Source: Peronospora farinosa (taxonomy: Eukaryota; Oomycota; Peronosporomycetes; Peronosporales; Peronosporaceae). From it: a stretch of 64,000 nucleotides of DNA. The stretch covers positions 37,732-101,731 of the forward strand of contig CANTFK010000304.1 of the NCBI GenBank assembly GCA_947646735.1, in the 5' to 3' direction. Shown piece by piece: positions 40,239 to 53,611 of the stretch. Numbering within the stretch: position 1 is the first letter of the stretch; each line of letters begins with the position of its first letter. Below the pieces are notes generated by a model. The model made no database searches and had not been told where the DNA came from. It saw nothing but the letters and a program-made list of their open reading frames with translations. The translations under genes and the position numbers were made by a program.

Positions 40239-41835
40239 ATGACTCTTTTTTCTGATTCTGTAGAGCTACAGCGGCCTCACTGTGACCAATGTATCGTTGC
40301 CATCGCCGACTACGAGTGTCTACGCTGCGTCCAGCGCTTCTGTAGGCAATGCGAACTGGTAGTCCACCACCGACTAGGCGAACTTGCTATGAAACATGAA
40401 GAAAGTAAAGGAGACGGACGACCACACCAGGAATTTCTCAAATGGATCAGTGGTGAGCAGGAGAATGCTATGTTGACACTGAAATACCCCTGTAACTAAT
40501 AAACTTTATGCTGCTGTTTGCTGTTTCAGCTTGCCAAGAGTGTGGCGAGAAGACTCTGGAGTTCTTCTGTCTAAATTGCAACATGTATCAGTGTGAGAAC
40601 TGTTGTGCGACCAAGCATCTTCAGCTGGGACCGCATTTCTTCTTTTGTGTCGAAGGTAGTGAGACTAGGGGGGAGAATTCCAGATCTATTGGTCTCGTAT
40701 TTATTGACGAGATGTACATATGCACAAATGTCATGCAGGTTCATCACCGAAAATGCTTCCTTTTGCTACCTGGAATCTGATGTTTGTGGAAACGGTCAAG
40801 ATGAGCAAGGGGCACATGCAGGACAAAGCTGCCGCAATAGAAGCGGCAGTGGCTGTGACGAGGACTATGCCAGAAGTAAATCATAGCGCTTCGGCTGCAG
40901 CACAAGTCAAGCTGGAGCAACCTGTCACATTAACTACAACGAATGCCACGGCAGCTGCGCTAGGGAACTTGACCATCGATGGAACTGCCCCTGAAGGTAC
41001 ACCGCTGCCTGCAGACCAACAGCCGAAGCTACAAGCAAAGCACTCATCTCGAGGAACGACCACATCCTTCGTCGATTTGACACTTGATGATGAAAACGAT
41101 GCCAGTTCAAATGGCGCGTCCACTTTGCCATCAGCTCAGCCATTTGTTAAGGAAGAGGCCCGTGTTAAAACTGAAGATGCATGGTTGACCTCAGCCGCCA
41201 CTGCTCAAGAGAAACCGTTTTTGTTTGACGTAGAAACGTTAATGGAAAACTTACTGGGAGAGGATGATGATCCTGTTTTGCGCTTTATGGTCAGTGAGTA
41301 CAACCAGCTCAGTGCGAAGATCTTCACCATTGACCAGGAAGTTGACAGTGTTCGCAAGAAAACAAAAGAGCTGTCAAGTGTACAACCGATGGATACACAG
41401 GAAGTGAATAGAACCCGCGCCATGGCAAATACACTCCGAAAAGAAAAGACAGAGTTGGAGAAAGCTCGAGATGGAGTGGTGGCCAAGATCGTTTATTATA
41501 TAAAGTCCGATCCGGAGGAGCTGAAAAGTTTTTTGGAAAACTGCACCGCCGAAGTCGCTTATGCTCAAACTGCGTGTCACCGCAAGTGCGCGACACTAGA
41601 GGCTAGCATTCGTCAGAACTTGGAGAACATCGGAAGGATTCAACACGATATGGAAGAGTTAATCAACATGAAGAAGGATGCATTTGCTGAGGTCACTCGT
41701 CTCGGAGTTGAAATCGCTCAAGGCGAGGAAGAGGTTCGCAAGTTGGACAAGGAACGACAGGACGAATTTTTGCGTCTGTGTCAATTCAGTAAATCGATTC
41801 AGACCGCTGTACAGGGAATGGCTGCGAGCATTTAG
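40239..41835 (+). CDS. tandem B-box zinc finger / coiled-coil protein
   Basis: Proposed exons 40239-40452, 40530-40655 and 40739-41835 give 478 residues. Two B-box-like zinc fingers: HCDQCIVAIADYECLRC through CRQCELVVHH at about 14-46, and CQECGEKTLEFFCLNC through CENCCATKH at about 73-110. A Thr/Ala-rich linker holds one SUMO-interaction-like motif VDLTLDDE (41071-41094) and three psi-K-x-E motifs (VKLE 40906, VKEE 41146, VKTE 41164). A long coiled coil (about 320-470: EVDSVRKKTKELSSV, VARLGVE-type heptads, EEEVRKLDKERQDEF) ends the protein. It resembles a TRIM protein without RING or B30.2. A regulatory scaffold is a reasonable guess; the substrate is unknown. Confidence 0.8.
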
Positions 41836-42443
41836 TAATGGATGGAAGGGACGTTGGTGGTAGTTACGATGACGTCAGCTTGTTATCACTGCAGCTGGCG
41901 ATGGCAACTTGCGGCAGAAAGCACTATAGGATGCAACGTGGAATTTTGGCAATGTTAGCAAACGTACTTATAGCCATGAACTCAAACCTTTGTCGATGAT
42001 GTCAGTGTGCTATGTCATCATGCTGTATACAGTGTTGCTGGGTGCTGTCATCGTGCAGTATACAGCAGTGTTGCCAATGAGACACTATTTTAAAGTTATC
42101 ACGCTTGTATCAAACCTTCAAATAGGGATCGCACTCTAACAATAAAGTCGTGCGTTTCTATATTTTCAAAAAAAACAATATCGTATACTGTAAAAGTTTA
42201 TATCACCTCAACTAGGGGTAGGTCCATTACAGCTACTTCACAAAGAGAAAAAAAGCCTTCCAGGCCGACGCTGGAGGGAGAAGCGCGCGGCTGTGAGTTT
42301 TCTCTCTCCTGCTTTTCCAACGTGTACAAAGTTTCTTATAAGCTCGTTAACGTAATTGCAAGATCTTTCGCTTTCTCATCACGTTGGAATTGTCTTTTAA
42401 CTCCTTTTGTAGAGGAAGAAAGTACGTGTTCAAGTCCAGAACC
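41836..42443. other. intergenic region with imperfect 33-bp direct repeat
   Basis: No gene. Two related units at 42014-42046 (GTCATCATGCTGTATACAGT…) and 42047-42075 (GTCATCGTGCAGTATACAGC…) form a short direct repeat. A pyrimidine-rich tract with CTTTCTCATCACGTTGG lies near 42370, about 70 bp before the SPRY gene start. Confidence 0.5.
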
Positions 42444-44484
42444 ATGAGTTCCGAGTCTCAGACGACAAGAATGAGCCGTGTTTATTCCTATACGTTACGC
42501 TCACTATCTGATACAAAAGACACGGTATTGTACTGTATTAAGTCAGTCGCTCACCCTAATTGCAGCTAATTCTCGTATCTTTTTTTCCATTATAACAGCT
42601 CATTTTGGTCTGTATTGGTCTATTGGAGGCATTGGATCGTTTACAAGAACGTCTACATCTACCTACGTCCATTGTGAAGGAGCTCAAGCTTCGATTGGCT
42701 AAAATGGTGAGCAGGTCGTCGGTAAGACCTCAGAGTAAGCGTCCAAGTGCTCGAGAACTGGGTAACGTCGTAGCTGAAAGCAGTGTGTGGGACTCTGCTG
42801 AGCCTGAACATGTGAGAGGTCTCGTCCATGTTGTGCTGACAGCTGCTACGTCGCTGCAGAGACTGATGATTAATGCGTCACTTGGGATGTGTGACGGTAT
42901 TTACGGGTTGGTGATGAGTTTGCCGGGAGTTTCGACAGTATGCTCGCTTTTAAATGGACTGTTGCAAGCAGTGGAGGATACACTGAGACTGTCAAGTGAA
43001 GAGATCATTGAAGCTGCTTCAGTGGGAGGATCGGGATCGGGGTCTGGACGCACTCGAGATTCTCATCGTTTGCACCACCAGCGACACTATCAGAACTATA
43101 TGGTTGACCCAAGCTGTACGTGAGAGTCTTTTAACGGGTTGTATTTGATGAGTTTGGTAGTTGATTGAATGTGCGTTCGCAGTAACGGCGGTCGTACTGG
43201 AGTACAAGGAAAAAGAAAGCATGGTGCCATTGAATATTGATCGGAGGATACGGCGCGTCATGCACTTTCAGATCCCGCTTCATTCGTTTGAGGCGACTGT
43301 ACGATTACCTCCAGACAACGTGCAATCCACTACGTCATGGAGCAGATCTAGTAGTGATGACAGCATTGGCGGCGATAGTCACAATCAAGCCCAGGAGGAG
43401 ACCACTTCAAACTATGCTCACCTGAGCTCCTTGACGCCGCGATCAATTCCAGTATCACCTTTGGCCCGAAAGCGCGTGCAACTGGCATTTTCCAATTTTT
43501 CAGATGACATATTGTACCAGGTACGCGACCGACTACGACAGGAGCATGTGGCGGCGCGAACAGGCGACCCTGATCTACGTGTGCCACGATTTAACGCGCA
43601 CGATTGTCACGAAGATATTTATTTATCCTGTGGCCGCCACTGTGCGTCCAAGGTAGGCACAGGCATGTACCGAAGCGTACGCGCTTCTGTGCCGGTACAG
43701 AAAAATCGATTTGTGTACTTCGAAATGACACTACAGCAAGGTCGTGCACCGCTGCGCGAAGTAACACAGAGTGCCTCCGGTTCTCGTAGCGGATCCTCCT
43801 TTTTACAGGGGAATGCTGCAGACACCAATGTTGGCAGCGCTAAAGACCGAGTTGAGATTGACGCAAGCGTTTGCATTGGGTTGTCTACGCGGCTGATGCC
43901 ACTAAACACTCTCGTTGGAGCGTCAAAACATTCGGTCGGTCACTTTGTAGTTTGATTATCTTCGTATTTTGACTATCGACTAATTTGCTTGCTGCGCTTA
44001 ATACATGCAGATCGGATTCTATTCTGCCGGCCACGTGCTTGTGGGCTCGGAAAGACGGAGCTCAATCGGAGTTGGCCGAAAATACGGTTTCCAGTCTACT
44101 GTTGGAGTTTTAGCCCGAGTAGTAGATCATCTGGAAGGCCTCATGGAAGTGTCATCTGATGGTGTGCCTCATCCAGCATCCACTTCATTCCCATCGAGCT
44201 CGAGTGATGCTGTGTCACCCATCGGCGTGGCATTTGTGCGCTTTACTGTTGATGGGATTGCCGTTCGCGACAGCAATAATCGCGTGATGGAGTTCACGTT
44301 ACCATTTCCATCTAGAAGCGAGCTCTACCCGACGTTGACACTGCATTCTCAGGATGTGCACGTGTATAGCCAGATGTCGGCCCCCGACATCTGCAAGTTA
44401 GATTTACAGGAGCTGGAATTGGTCGATGAAGGGCCTGTCGAGATATGGTGTCTCGATGGTTTGCGTATAGGCCTTGCAGTTTAG
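42444..44484 (+). CDS. SPRY-domain protein
   Basis: Proposed exons 42444-42524, 42599-43115, 43183-43934 and 44011-44484 give 607 residues. The N-terminal part (about 25-170) is helical (LILVCIGLLEALDRLQERL, VLTAATSLQRLM) and has no recognised family; it is followed by a Ser-rich linker. The C-terminal part (about 330-600) carries SPRY strands: CHEDIYLSCGRHCASKV, VPVQKNRFVYFEMTL, ASVCIGLSTRLMPLNTLVG and, across the last intron, SKHSIGFYSAGHVLVGSE then GVGRKYGF and VAFVRFTVDGIAVRD. SPRY domains bind partner proteins, often in ubiquitin ligase or membrane-traffic complexes. Which one here is not inferable. Confidence 0.75.
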
Positions 44485-44756
44485 AGCGCTAATCTTTATC
44501 GAAAATGGAGGGATCACGACCTCATGCTGAGATAACCACCCACACATCACTGGGCTACGCACGTATCCATGACAGGAGATGAAAGACTAATGAGCTTGAC
44601 GAACAACATGCTAGATTTCAAGTGGGTTGCTTCTTACCTGCCTGTCCGCAGACCGACAAGGTGATCTTGCAATCGCAGCCGAAACTGATTGCATCAATCG
44701 GGTGGCCCATGTTGAAGGATCAACAGTAACAACCACAGGAGATTTGCTCGATGATA

Positions 44757-47700
44757 TTACAGACTGTACTTCCCGTATTTGTCACCGCCAAGGCCGACTT
44801 GCAGCGTGGTTTCATCCAAGATGCGTTGTAGCTCTCGCCTCGCCTCAATAACGGAAGATTGCGTTGAACCCTCGATTGCCTACAAACACAAACCAAATGC
44901 TTTTAGTAAACTCAAGCTGTAGTAGAAATAATAGATACAGTATCACGTACCAAATAAAGTTTTCGCTCGGATGGATTGGGTTTGCGGCCAGCAGGAATAA
45001 ACGATCCTCTTGTGATGACAGCTGCACCAGTGAGCTCCGCGACCGAGTCACTTGCTTCCTTTTGGGTAACCTTCCAGCGAGCCATCTGTGGATAGTCATT
45101 AATCTCTAGCTCTTCAACGAAGTGGTTTTCACCAGAACTGCCATCGCCGTTTCCTTTGTACTGCAAATCCAGGTTTTGAATAATCTTTTGTGCCTTGATG
45201 AAAGCTGACATCGCTTCACTATCGATAGGCATCGCCTTTGGACCAGCAGGCACTGATGATTTGTCAGCCGCAATACCAGCTTGCTCTTTGCTCGGCTCTT
45301 CCGTATCGTCATCGTCAGCTGCACCAGAATCCTGCAAAAGTAAAGCAAACAACCATAAGAATACTATCGGCAATTTCGGCTTTAATAAGCAAGATCAAGT
45401 TTAACAGCACTGTACCTCAATCAAAATGCCCTGATCCAGCTCATATTGACGCCTTTGAAGGTCTGCTGTGCGCTGGGTCTCGTTTCTTTCCGTTTCATCA
45501 AACGTGAAGCCTTTGCCTTTAAAGCCACTGCCGTGGTATCTCGCTTCTCCACGTTTAACCTACATCATACGGAGGAAAGAGTAAGATACAAGCAGCAAAT
45601 CAGCAAATCAGCGTAAAGGTCAGCAATACCTTTTCTTTGAATCCTTCGGCAAGTGCTATTAGTTCCGGTGGAACGGTCTGCTTGGCGTTTTCTAATGCTC
45701 TCACAAGATCAACCGAGTATTCCTCCTCCTACAAGAACATCAACAAATGAATGACGATACGCATATTGCTACTAGGAATCAGTTACGCAGAAACGTACAT
45801 CTGGAGAGATGAACGTGTAGGATGTACCCTTCCGGCCAGCTCGCCCGGTACGGCCTACGCGATGAACGTAGTCTTCCATGTGATTGGGACAGTGGTAATT
45901 GATAACAAGAACCAAATCTTTCACGTCAAGACCTCGGCCAGCGACAGATGTCGCCACCATTACGGTTCGCACCTTCCGTTTGAAATCATCAATGGTGTAG
46001 TCCCGATCCACTTGATCCTTTCCACCTGTGCCGTAATATCCCGCCGCAATAGCACAAAAGCGTTAGCAACCCATTCGACGTCAAACAAACACAGCTCATA
46101 GTACACAATTTACCATGTAGCGAGAGCGCTGGATATCCTGCCTTCATCAAGTCTTGAAAAATCTGGTCACACGCTTGCTGTTTGTTCACGAATACTATAA
46201 TGTTTCCCTTCTCATACCATAATCCCAGAAGCTGCAACAGTCGCATGAACTTGTCATCTTCTTCTCGGACTTCAACGTATTGTGTGATGTCGCCCGATGC
46301 CGTGCTGCGTGTGCCAACGGTAATCTCCACAGGCTTTCGCAGTACCTTCCGCGCCAGCGCTTCAACAGAGCGAGGAAACGTTGCTGAGAACAGCAACGTT
46401 TGACGGTCCGGTCGGATGTTCATCATAATCCTCGCGATCTGCGGCTCAAAGCCCATATCAAACATGCGATCAGCTTCGTCTAGTACCACATACGTCACAC
46501 GTTGCAACGAAACCATCTTGCCGGCGCTCATGCAAAGTATATCAATCATGCGCCCTGGTGTGCAGATTACAATATCCGAGCCACGCTTCAGGTTTGCGAG
46601 TTGCTCCGAGACAGAGGACCCTCCGTACACTGCAGTAGCGCGCAAGCCAAGGCCTTTCGAAAACTTGCGAGCTTCCACATAAATCTGCTGAGCTAGTTCG
46701 CGAGCCGGTGCCATGACAATTCCAATCGGACCTTCCTTATCTTGCAAAGGAGGCTGGGCAAGAATATGACGAAACATTGGGAGGAGGAATGCCAATGTCT
46801 TGCCTGAACCTGTTTTGGCAATGCCAATCACATCACGCCCAGACATAATGGCAGGCAGCGCCTGCTTTTGGATAGCAAACGGCTCTTCATAGCCCTGTTT
46901 CTTGATAAGCTGAAGCATCCGGACGCTAAAGCCACATTGGGTCCACTTTTGCAACGGACGAGGGCAGGCTTTTCCACGAACTTTGATCTCATTCTCCTTG
47001 CGTTGCAATTCCAGCTCTGCCTCTGACAAGTCCTTGATTTCCTTGGGAACCACGTAAAACTTTTTCTGAAGCGGAAGGTAATTGATCTTCGAGTGGTCCA
47101 CTGGCTTGATCTCCTTCTTTTTTTGCTGTTCTTGCAAGATTTCCAAAGCCGATCGCTGGTCCACTAGCTCCGAATCTTCGCCAATAATATCTTCTTCGAA
47201 TCCCTGGTAGATCCGCCCAGTATCACCTTTCTGCAGCATCGGGTCTTCTCCAACTCCATCGCTTGAACTCGTCGTAGCAGTCGTCGAGGTAACTCTGGCA
47301 GTCTCCTTATCTTCTTGTTCACGCTTACCTTTAATCGCTCGCATAAACTCCTTGAGCTCACGCTCTTCACGAGCTTCACGTTCTTCACGCGTTTCTGCTA
47401 TCGCGCTAACAGCCACTTGAAGTTCCTTAGACGGTTCCGGTAGAGCTACCGGTGACTGCTCCGGTGCATCCGGAGGTAAAAACGTGCCATATATGTTAAT
47501 TTTCCCCTTTGCTTCGATTTCGGTCTGCGAGATCACGTTAGCAGCAGGATTAGCGCGAGATTGGTTCATCGCTGCCTCATCTACAAGACCAGCCATATAA
47601 GCATCCAGCGGGTCAACTTCTTCGACAACCTTTTGGACACGCTCACGCTGCTGTTCCTTTTCCTCTTTGCGAGTCTTGCATTCTTCCACAGATTCATCCT

Positions 47701-48622
47701 TTTCTTCGTATTCCGGTGTCCACAAATTCAACAGCTTTGGTACAGCATCCTCTTCCTCTAGAAACTTTGCCTTCTCCGCTTTCTTTTGCTTCAGCTGTTC
47801 TTTATGCAGTGTCTCCGACTTCTGCTCTATTTCCTCCTTCTCCACGTTGTTACTGTCTTCAATCAAAGCACTACAGAAAGTTGCAGGCCTCTCTGTTGTA
47901 CCTTGATTTCTCTTTGTCAGATAACCAGATTTCAACGAAATGCCACTAAACTTAAACTTTGGCACTATCACGCCTCCATTTCTCATCTTATCCGGCGTAG
48001 CCGTCACAGGAGCCACAACAGCTCTCGTCTTTTTCAAATCAAAACTCTTGGTCTCCTCAGCTCTCGTATCTTGGCTATCAATTGAACTCAAATCTGCTGC
48101 AACAGCTTCAAGTGGAGCTTCCGAGTCCACAGCACGAGAATGTCTGTCCTCCTGCTTCTCCTTCTTCTGCTCATCTTTAGCTTCAGATCTCTTGTGACCT
48201 GATATCTCCACTCTTGTCTCACTCCTCCTTCTGCTTCTGCTCCTTCTACTGCTCTTCCTTGAGCTTCGATGGCTTCTCTCCTTCTCCTTCTTTTTCTTCT
48301 TCTTTTTAGAGCTACTACTCCGTTTAGATGACGAACGACTGCGTGATCTCGACCGTGAATGCGACGACATACGACGACGCTCTCGTTTCTCCGTCTTGGA
48401 GCGTTTCTTACGGTGTTTATCGCTTGATTTGGACGCACGTCGATGCTCCCGAGAGTAAGACGCGTCACTCAATGAACTACGCGACGATAGCGAGCAAGAG
48501 CGAGAACGTTTACGACGTGAATGATGACGAGACGACGAGTGGGCACTACGTCCACGACTGGGACTTTCACTGCGACTGCGTCGTCGTCGATGACGACTGG
48601 GACTCGCAACGTCTTGCGCCAT
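44757..48622 (-). CDS. DDX46: DEAD-box spliceosomal helicase DDX46/Prp5
   Basis: Proposed exons (minus) 48622-46114, 46025-45799, 45728-45630, 45559-45416, 45331-44951 and 44879-44757 give about 1160 residues. An RS/KKK-rich domain covers about 1-150 ([20 protein letters not shown]). The DEAD-box core has Q motif ([14 protein letters not shown]), Walker A (AKTGSGKT, about residue 600), [12 protein letters not shown] ([15 protein letters not shown]), SAT (LFSATFP), GRGLDVKDL and [13 protein letters not shown] (about 897). The C-terminus, with [20 protein letters not shown] and [20 protein letters not shown], is specific to Prp5/DDX46 and its KH-like tail. It acts on the U2 snRNP branch-site step of pre-mRNA splicing in the nucleus. 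Convergent with the SPRY gene, 272 bp apart. Confidence 0.95.
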
Positions 48623-48811
48623 TTTGTCAAAAATGGAAAATGAGGGATTTTATGAGTTTATAATCTTATGATTGGAAGAAAATAGAAATGAGAACGACGT
48701 TGATTGGATAAAAAAGAATACCCATGTGGACATGTGAAGAGGACAACAGGTGGACACTATGGATTAAAATGGACACTTCTTTTTTCTTCTTCCATTACGT
48801 CCATCATGCGT

Positions 48812-51800
48812 TTAAAAGTAGAGATACTCTTTTCGTTTGCGCTTGGAGAAAATAATGGCACCAAACATGAGCGAGTCGTAGTGAGGAACGTCATTGGAAT
48901 TCGGGAGATGTCCAATCTCACCAAACGTCGTCATGCCCATCAACGACGCGCCACCCGACCATTCCTTATACGCACCAACCTATTGCATGCACGACAAATG
49001 TATCGTTCTCTTGTTAGAACACGAGCAGAACTTTGACAGATTCAACCGGTAGTACTGTACCATCTCAGCCATGCTCTTGTGACCCAATAGAGCCTGCACA
49101 CCGGCAGACAGGAACATCAGACAACCGATCGTCTCGTGGATGTAAAACTTGTTACTTTCCACGGCTTGTGCACCCATCTGAATGACAGAAGTCAGAAACA
49201 AAGGCTGTTAGATTACCAATCACATTGTAAAATACTGCGAGACACGAACCTTGTTAATGGCAGTCTTCAAAGAATGCGCGGACGTCTCCATCAGCACAAC
49301 GTTTGTGCCACACGTAACTGAACTCGTCGTGCTCAATGACCCATCCTCGTTTATGCCGGTGATCACTGCAGTCATGTTGATGAGCTTAGACCAATCGCTT
49401 GACTGCATTGAGCACAACGAGGAAGAGGAGTTGACGTCAATACTGCGGTCGATCTCCATTTGATTTGAAACGAAGTCGACAGTAGTGCCCAATGGATGTA
49501 GACTGCCCAGTCGAGGAAACCCAATCGAAGAGAGCTCCGTTTGGCTCTTGTCAGATGCCACGTCAAGCCACTGTTGCAAGAACGAGTTAGATCCGAAATA
49601 CAAACAGTAACAAGCAAGCGAAATTTACCTCTTGATAGACCTCTGCCGCCGGCTTACAGTCAATCTCGTAGATAGTTTTGTTCACCGCCTTTGTCACAGT
49701 TCCCATGCAGTATTCACTATTAACCCCAACGGGGCTGTATCCGCTGAACCAACTCACGTACGTTTCTACACTCGGAAAACACAGCGCAAACGCGATACCC
49801 ATCTCAGTCCAGTCACCCCGACCATCACGAACACTCTTTGTGTAATCAGAGCTACTGCTGCTGCTGATTTGAATCCAAGATACCGATACTTCACCCTCTC
49901 CATGTCTAGTGGCGTCTGAAGAACAGCCACCAATGATCGGGCACTGAATAGCCTCGCGAATTCCGTCGATTGCGAGCTCCACAAAGAGCGGGCACGCGTA
50001 CGTCGCGATGAATGCCGGCTTTTCACCAGCATCAACATCTCCTGCTAAACGGTCAAACGCAGTTTTAGTTGCAGTATATGTCTTCTCATGCGCATCGATC
50101 TGCGAGTACTCTGCGTGGACGACAGAGTAAATTCCGTGAGGATCATTTACACCCCACAATGTAACAAGACCTTCGTCGTTGTGTCGGTTTACAGAAACCC
50201 ACGCATTTTCATCACACATGCCACGTGCGATCGTTCCGCCAATGTAGGGCACCCCGGGAGCTAATTGCCAAAGCAAGTTAACGATCACTTCAGCGCTAAA
50301 TCCAGTAGAAAAACCAACGACCACGAAATGGACATCACCGCCAAGTTTTGTCATCAATTCCTGAAAAGCTCCAGTCATGGCGAGAACTTCTGTTTTGTTT
50401 GTCGTCCACGCCGAAGCGGCATGAACGTAGCTGCTGCTGTTCTGTACCGGAAGTCTCTCCATCGAACTCGATCGCCGCTCTACTTCTACCTGGTTTTTTC
50501 GACTTGGTGGAACCAATCGTCGCACAGGGTCAGGGGAGGGGCCACGACGACTAGTCTTGGTAGGACGTCCTCTGCCTGATGCTTTCTTGGCAATTGGTTT
50601 GACCATATTTACTCGACAATCTCGCCCGTGGCTATTTGCCCGCTCAATACTGACTTCCGAATGCGATCGACGCACCTGACGCATATGCTTCGAGCCACGA
50701 GCCGCCTGCTCGCCGTAGCTGTGGCGCTGAGGCAACTGCAGATTACTTTGCTGCTGCTTTCCACGAGAAATCTTCCGTGATGTCCGCAGGTTTGAATCTC
50801 GCCGCTCCCTCTCGTCCAGGATATCCGGAAGCTCGCGATACTGATGAGGACAGTCGTTTTCATCCTCCTTTTCCTCCTCGTCATTGTCTAAACTGATGCG
50901 TCGATACTTACGAGGCATTCTCTCCTCCTTGGCAACCGAAATTTGCTCCAGTTTATCACGTGGGGCTTCTAGCGCCCCCGCCAGGTCCTGCGAGTGCGAA
51001 GGGCTGGGTAGGCGAAGTTGCTGGGCATTTCCTGTTTCACCAGCCGTAGCAAGTTGTTGCTGCTCGGTGCTACGTTGAATCCAGTCCTTAAAATCCTCTT
51101 GGTTGTTTAATTCTCTACCACTCTTTGACCGGTGGTGGGATACCACACACTTGCTGCATACGCGAATACTCGGTTGGTGGCGAGATAGCACCTGCTTACC
51201 TGTGTCATTGTGCGTAAAACTAATCGAGGGCACCCGTATAGTGCTGCTACACGACCAGCATATCACTTCTCCGCATGTACGGCAGTGATGGCGCCGACGA
51301 AAGATTGGCGAAAAGCGCCGATTGCACAGCACGCAGAAACGGCGTTCTCTACATCATGACAGGTTGGAAAGCATGCTCATAAAGTCAACCAGAGTGCAAC
51401 AAGCAATGTCCCCACTAGTAGATAGGAAAAAATAGGTGCAACGTACTTGTCTTTCACCCAGGCGGACGTCTTGACGACAGATATTTCTTGGAGCTCTGGC
51501 GGGTCCTCAAGTAAATCTCGTAATCCGCGAGCAAGTTGTGTGACCATCTCAACTGCAGGGTTGCTGCGGAAAAGGCTCACTAAAGGTGGTGGACGCTGGA
51601 ACGCGATAGAAATCGTGACAAAATCATCCTTGTAGTCCGGTGAGGACGTGCGTTCAAACTTGCAGATCAAGGCATCGAACTGAGAGCGTTCCAGGTTGTT
51701 ACCTTGAATGTGCGGCATGCCGCCCACCTCTGCCAGTGACTCTTGAAAGATATAACATGCAACAATGTCCCCTCCCGAAGTCTCAATACCGATATACTGT

Positions 51801-52573
51801 CAGTATACACAATCAAAGAACCGTATACATATCGTCAGTTAAAAACGCACTTTGCTTGTCATGTGGTCAGCCTTCCAGCCAAAAGTATCAAAGAATTGCT
51901 ACACTTTGCTTCGTGTCGTTGGCCATTACAAAAGGTGACATGCAAAGATAGACCCTACCTCCAGTACGTAAAAATCTGAGGATTTGCTCGCCAAAGATCC
52001 CGACTTGATAGCCCACCACTTGATAGCTGCCTGTTTGTACATTTCACGAGCATCTCGTGGTGGATTTGCACTTGGATAAACACCAGTACCATTAAGATCT
52101 TCCAGCACTTCAGCATCCAGGAAAATATCACCCAGTATTTTTCGCATAAAGAGCTTAAACTTGTCCGACGTCTTGAGATCGTAGATCGTTTTAAGTACGT
52201 TTGGGAAGGCCGCATTAGCAAAGACCACTGCCTTTGCAGACACGGATTCCGACCAATCTGAGCTCGGTTTGTACACACCAATATCGTTCTTGCATTCATA
52301 GACCTTCCAGAGCGCATTGCTCGAATCCGCTAGTAATCCAAGACACGATCGTGCACGGTTCTCTGCGTACTTATGAAGACGAATTTTACGCTCATAGGAG
52401 AGTGATGGTCCTTGTGGTGGTGGCACGTACTCGTCCTCGTGTGAATTATTGTCGCCCGAGTCGCTCCAGTCCAGCGCGTTCTCACCCGCATGGACTGCAA
52501 TCGTGTCTTCCTTTGCCGTAGGAACAGCTGTTGCCACTGAAGCTGCTGGTGGCGCTGCTGTAATCTGGTTCAT
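48812..52573 (-). CDS. START-FYVE-FIST multidomain protein
   Basis: Proposed exons (minus) 52573-51959, 51739-51447, 51348-49629, 49570-49250, 49177-49061 and 48979-48812 give 1077 residues. About 30-300 is a START-like lipid-transfer domain (ALWKVYECKNDIGVYK, IKWWAIKSGS, SDFYVLE). At about 303-375 comes a FYVE zinc finger (CVLCNRRFSPIFRRRHHCRT, CGEVICWSC, CSKC) with the phosphoinositide-binding R/K-R/H-H-C-R core. A long Ser/Arg-rich linker follows to about 600. From about 640 to the end lies a FIST sensory domain (VVVGFSTGFSAEVIVNLLW, GVPYIGGTIARG, IIGGCSSDATRHGEGEV, SWFSGYSP, MTTFGEIG). START-FYVE pairs are an oomycete hallmark; the added FIST domain, a ligand-sensing module mostly of bacteria, is unusual. 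Likely an endosome-associated sensor. Confidence 0.85.
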
Positions 52574-53611
52574 CTGCTGCTTTTAATACAAATGTGGGGT
52601 TTAAACCCGAATGTTCCAGTGCCGTCCGGCCCCACGACGCAAATTGCCTTGTTTCCGGTCATTTTCCATGAACGTTTCTACATTTCGTACGATGCACGAT
52701 ATGTACCCGTTTTGTGGGTACAGGTATCCATATGACGATCGGACACTTTTTTTAAATCGATCTACGTACAAAAAAACATGACTCCAAAGAGTTCAAAAGA
52801 AGACCATCACTCTTGGAGCAACGTAAGTAATTAATTACCTACTGTATAATCATGACACATTTACGTAACCTTATGGCTGCAGCATGGTTTAATACATGTG
52901 CATGCAGCAGAGTGTAGAGCCTAAAGGCGGGAAGACTTTGAACGACGAGCACGAGTGCTCGAGTGGACATTTAACGCGACCAAAACACGCACGTTGCGAA
53001 GTTGGAAACGGCATTTTTGCTAACCCCCCACCAATCCAGTCGCTCAAAGTTCTCTACTCGAAATCGGTGTGCTTGAGAGTTTGCAAACGATACAGCTTTA
53101 TGGTCACCGCGTTACTTTCATCGGAGTGTCAGCAACTTTTTCGCTACTCATGAGAACTGCTGCTCTCAATCTCCAAAACTGCAATGGAAACGAGGGAAGG
53201 TCGTATGAAGGCACGATACTTCTGCACACACCGTAGAAGCCACCTACTCGTCATCACCACCTTTCATGCCTTACAACATACCGATACCAACTCTTTGGTT
53301 GCTCGGCTATTTGGAACTCAATCTAAAGAAATCCTTTGACTTTTTCACGGGCAGCAAACGTGCCTGATTTTCCAATTTGGGCGCGACGACAAGTTCTGCG
53401 ATCACGGCTCTTGTGCGTTGTGGTACATCGTCACAGACATTCTGCGTTCATACGCCGTTTTCCAGCTAAATGCTCGCATAGCCTTTACCATTGTTGCCAA
53501 CGCGATCCAAAAAGTTTCCATCATCAATATCACATCAAGTACATTCCTTTATTATCGAGATGTTTCCAACAATGGCATCCATTTTGTGTTGCTCACCGAT
53601 AGCGGTATCGT
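52574..53611. other. intergenic region, possible tiny gene unproven
   Basis: About 1 kb between two minus-strand genes. No frame has family support. A conceivable + strand start (ATG 52778, MTPKSSKEDHHSWSN, followed by GTAAGT at 52823) could splice to a frame at about 52914, but the next steps are not convincing. The frame 53336-53602 and its neighbours are antisense or unsupported. Confidence 0.4.

Noticed and set aside
46182..48197. Several + strand frames across the DDX46 gene
   Set aside because: Antisense to a long, well-supported helicase CDS; Ser/Leu/Phe bias is the mirror of RS/Glu/Lys codons.
52778..53250. A small spliced + strand gene starting MTPKSSKEDHHSWSN
   Set aside because: A good donor exists, but later exons lack a coherent frame or family support.
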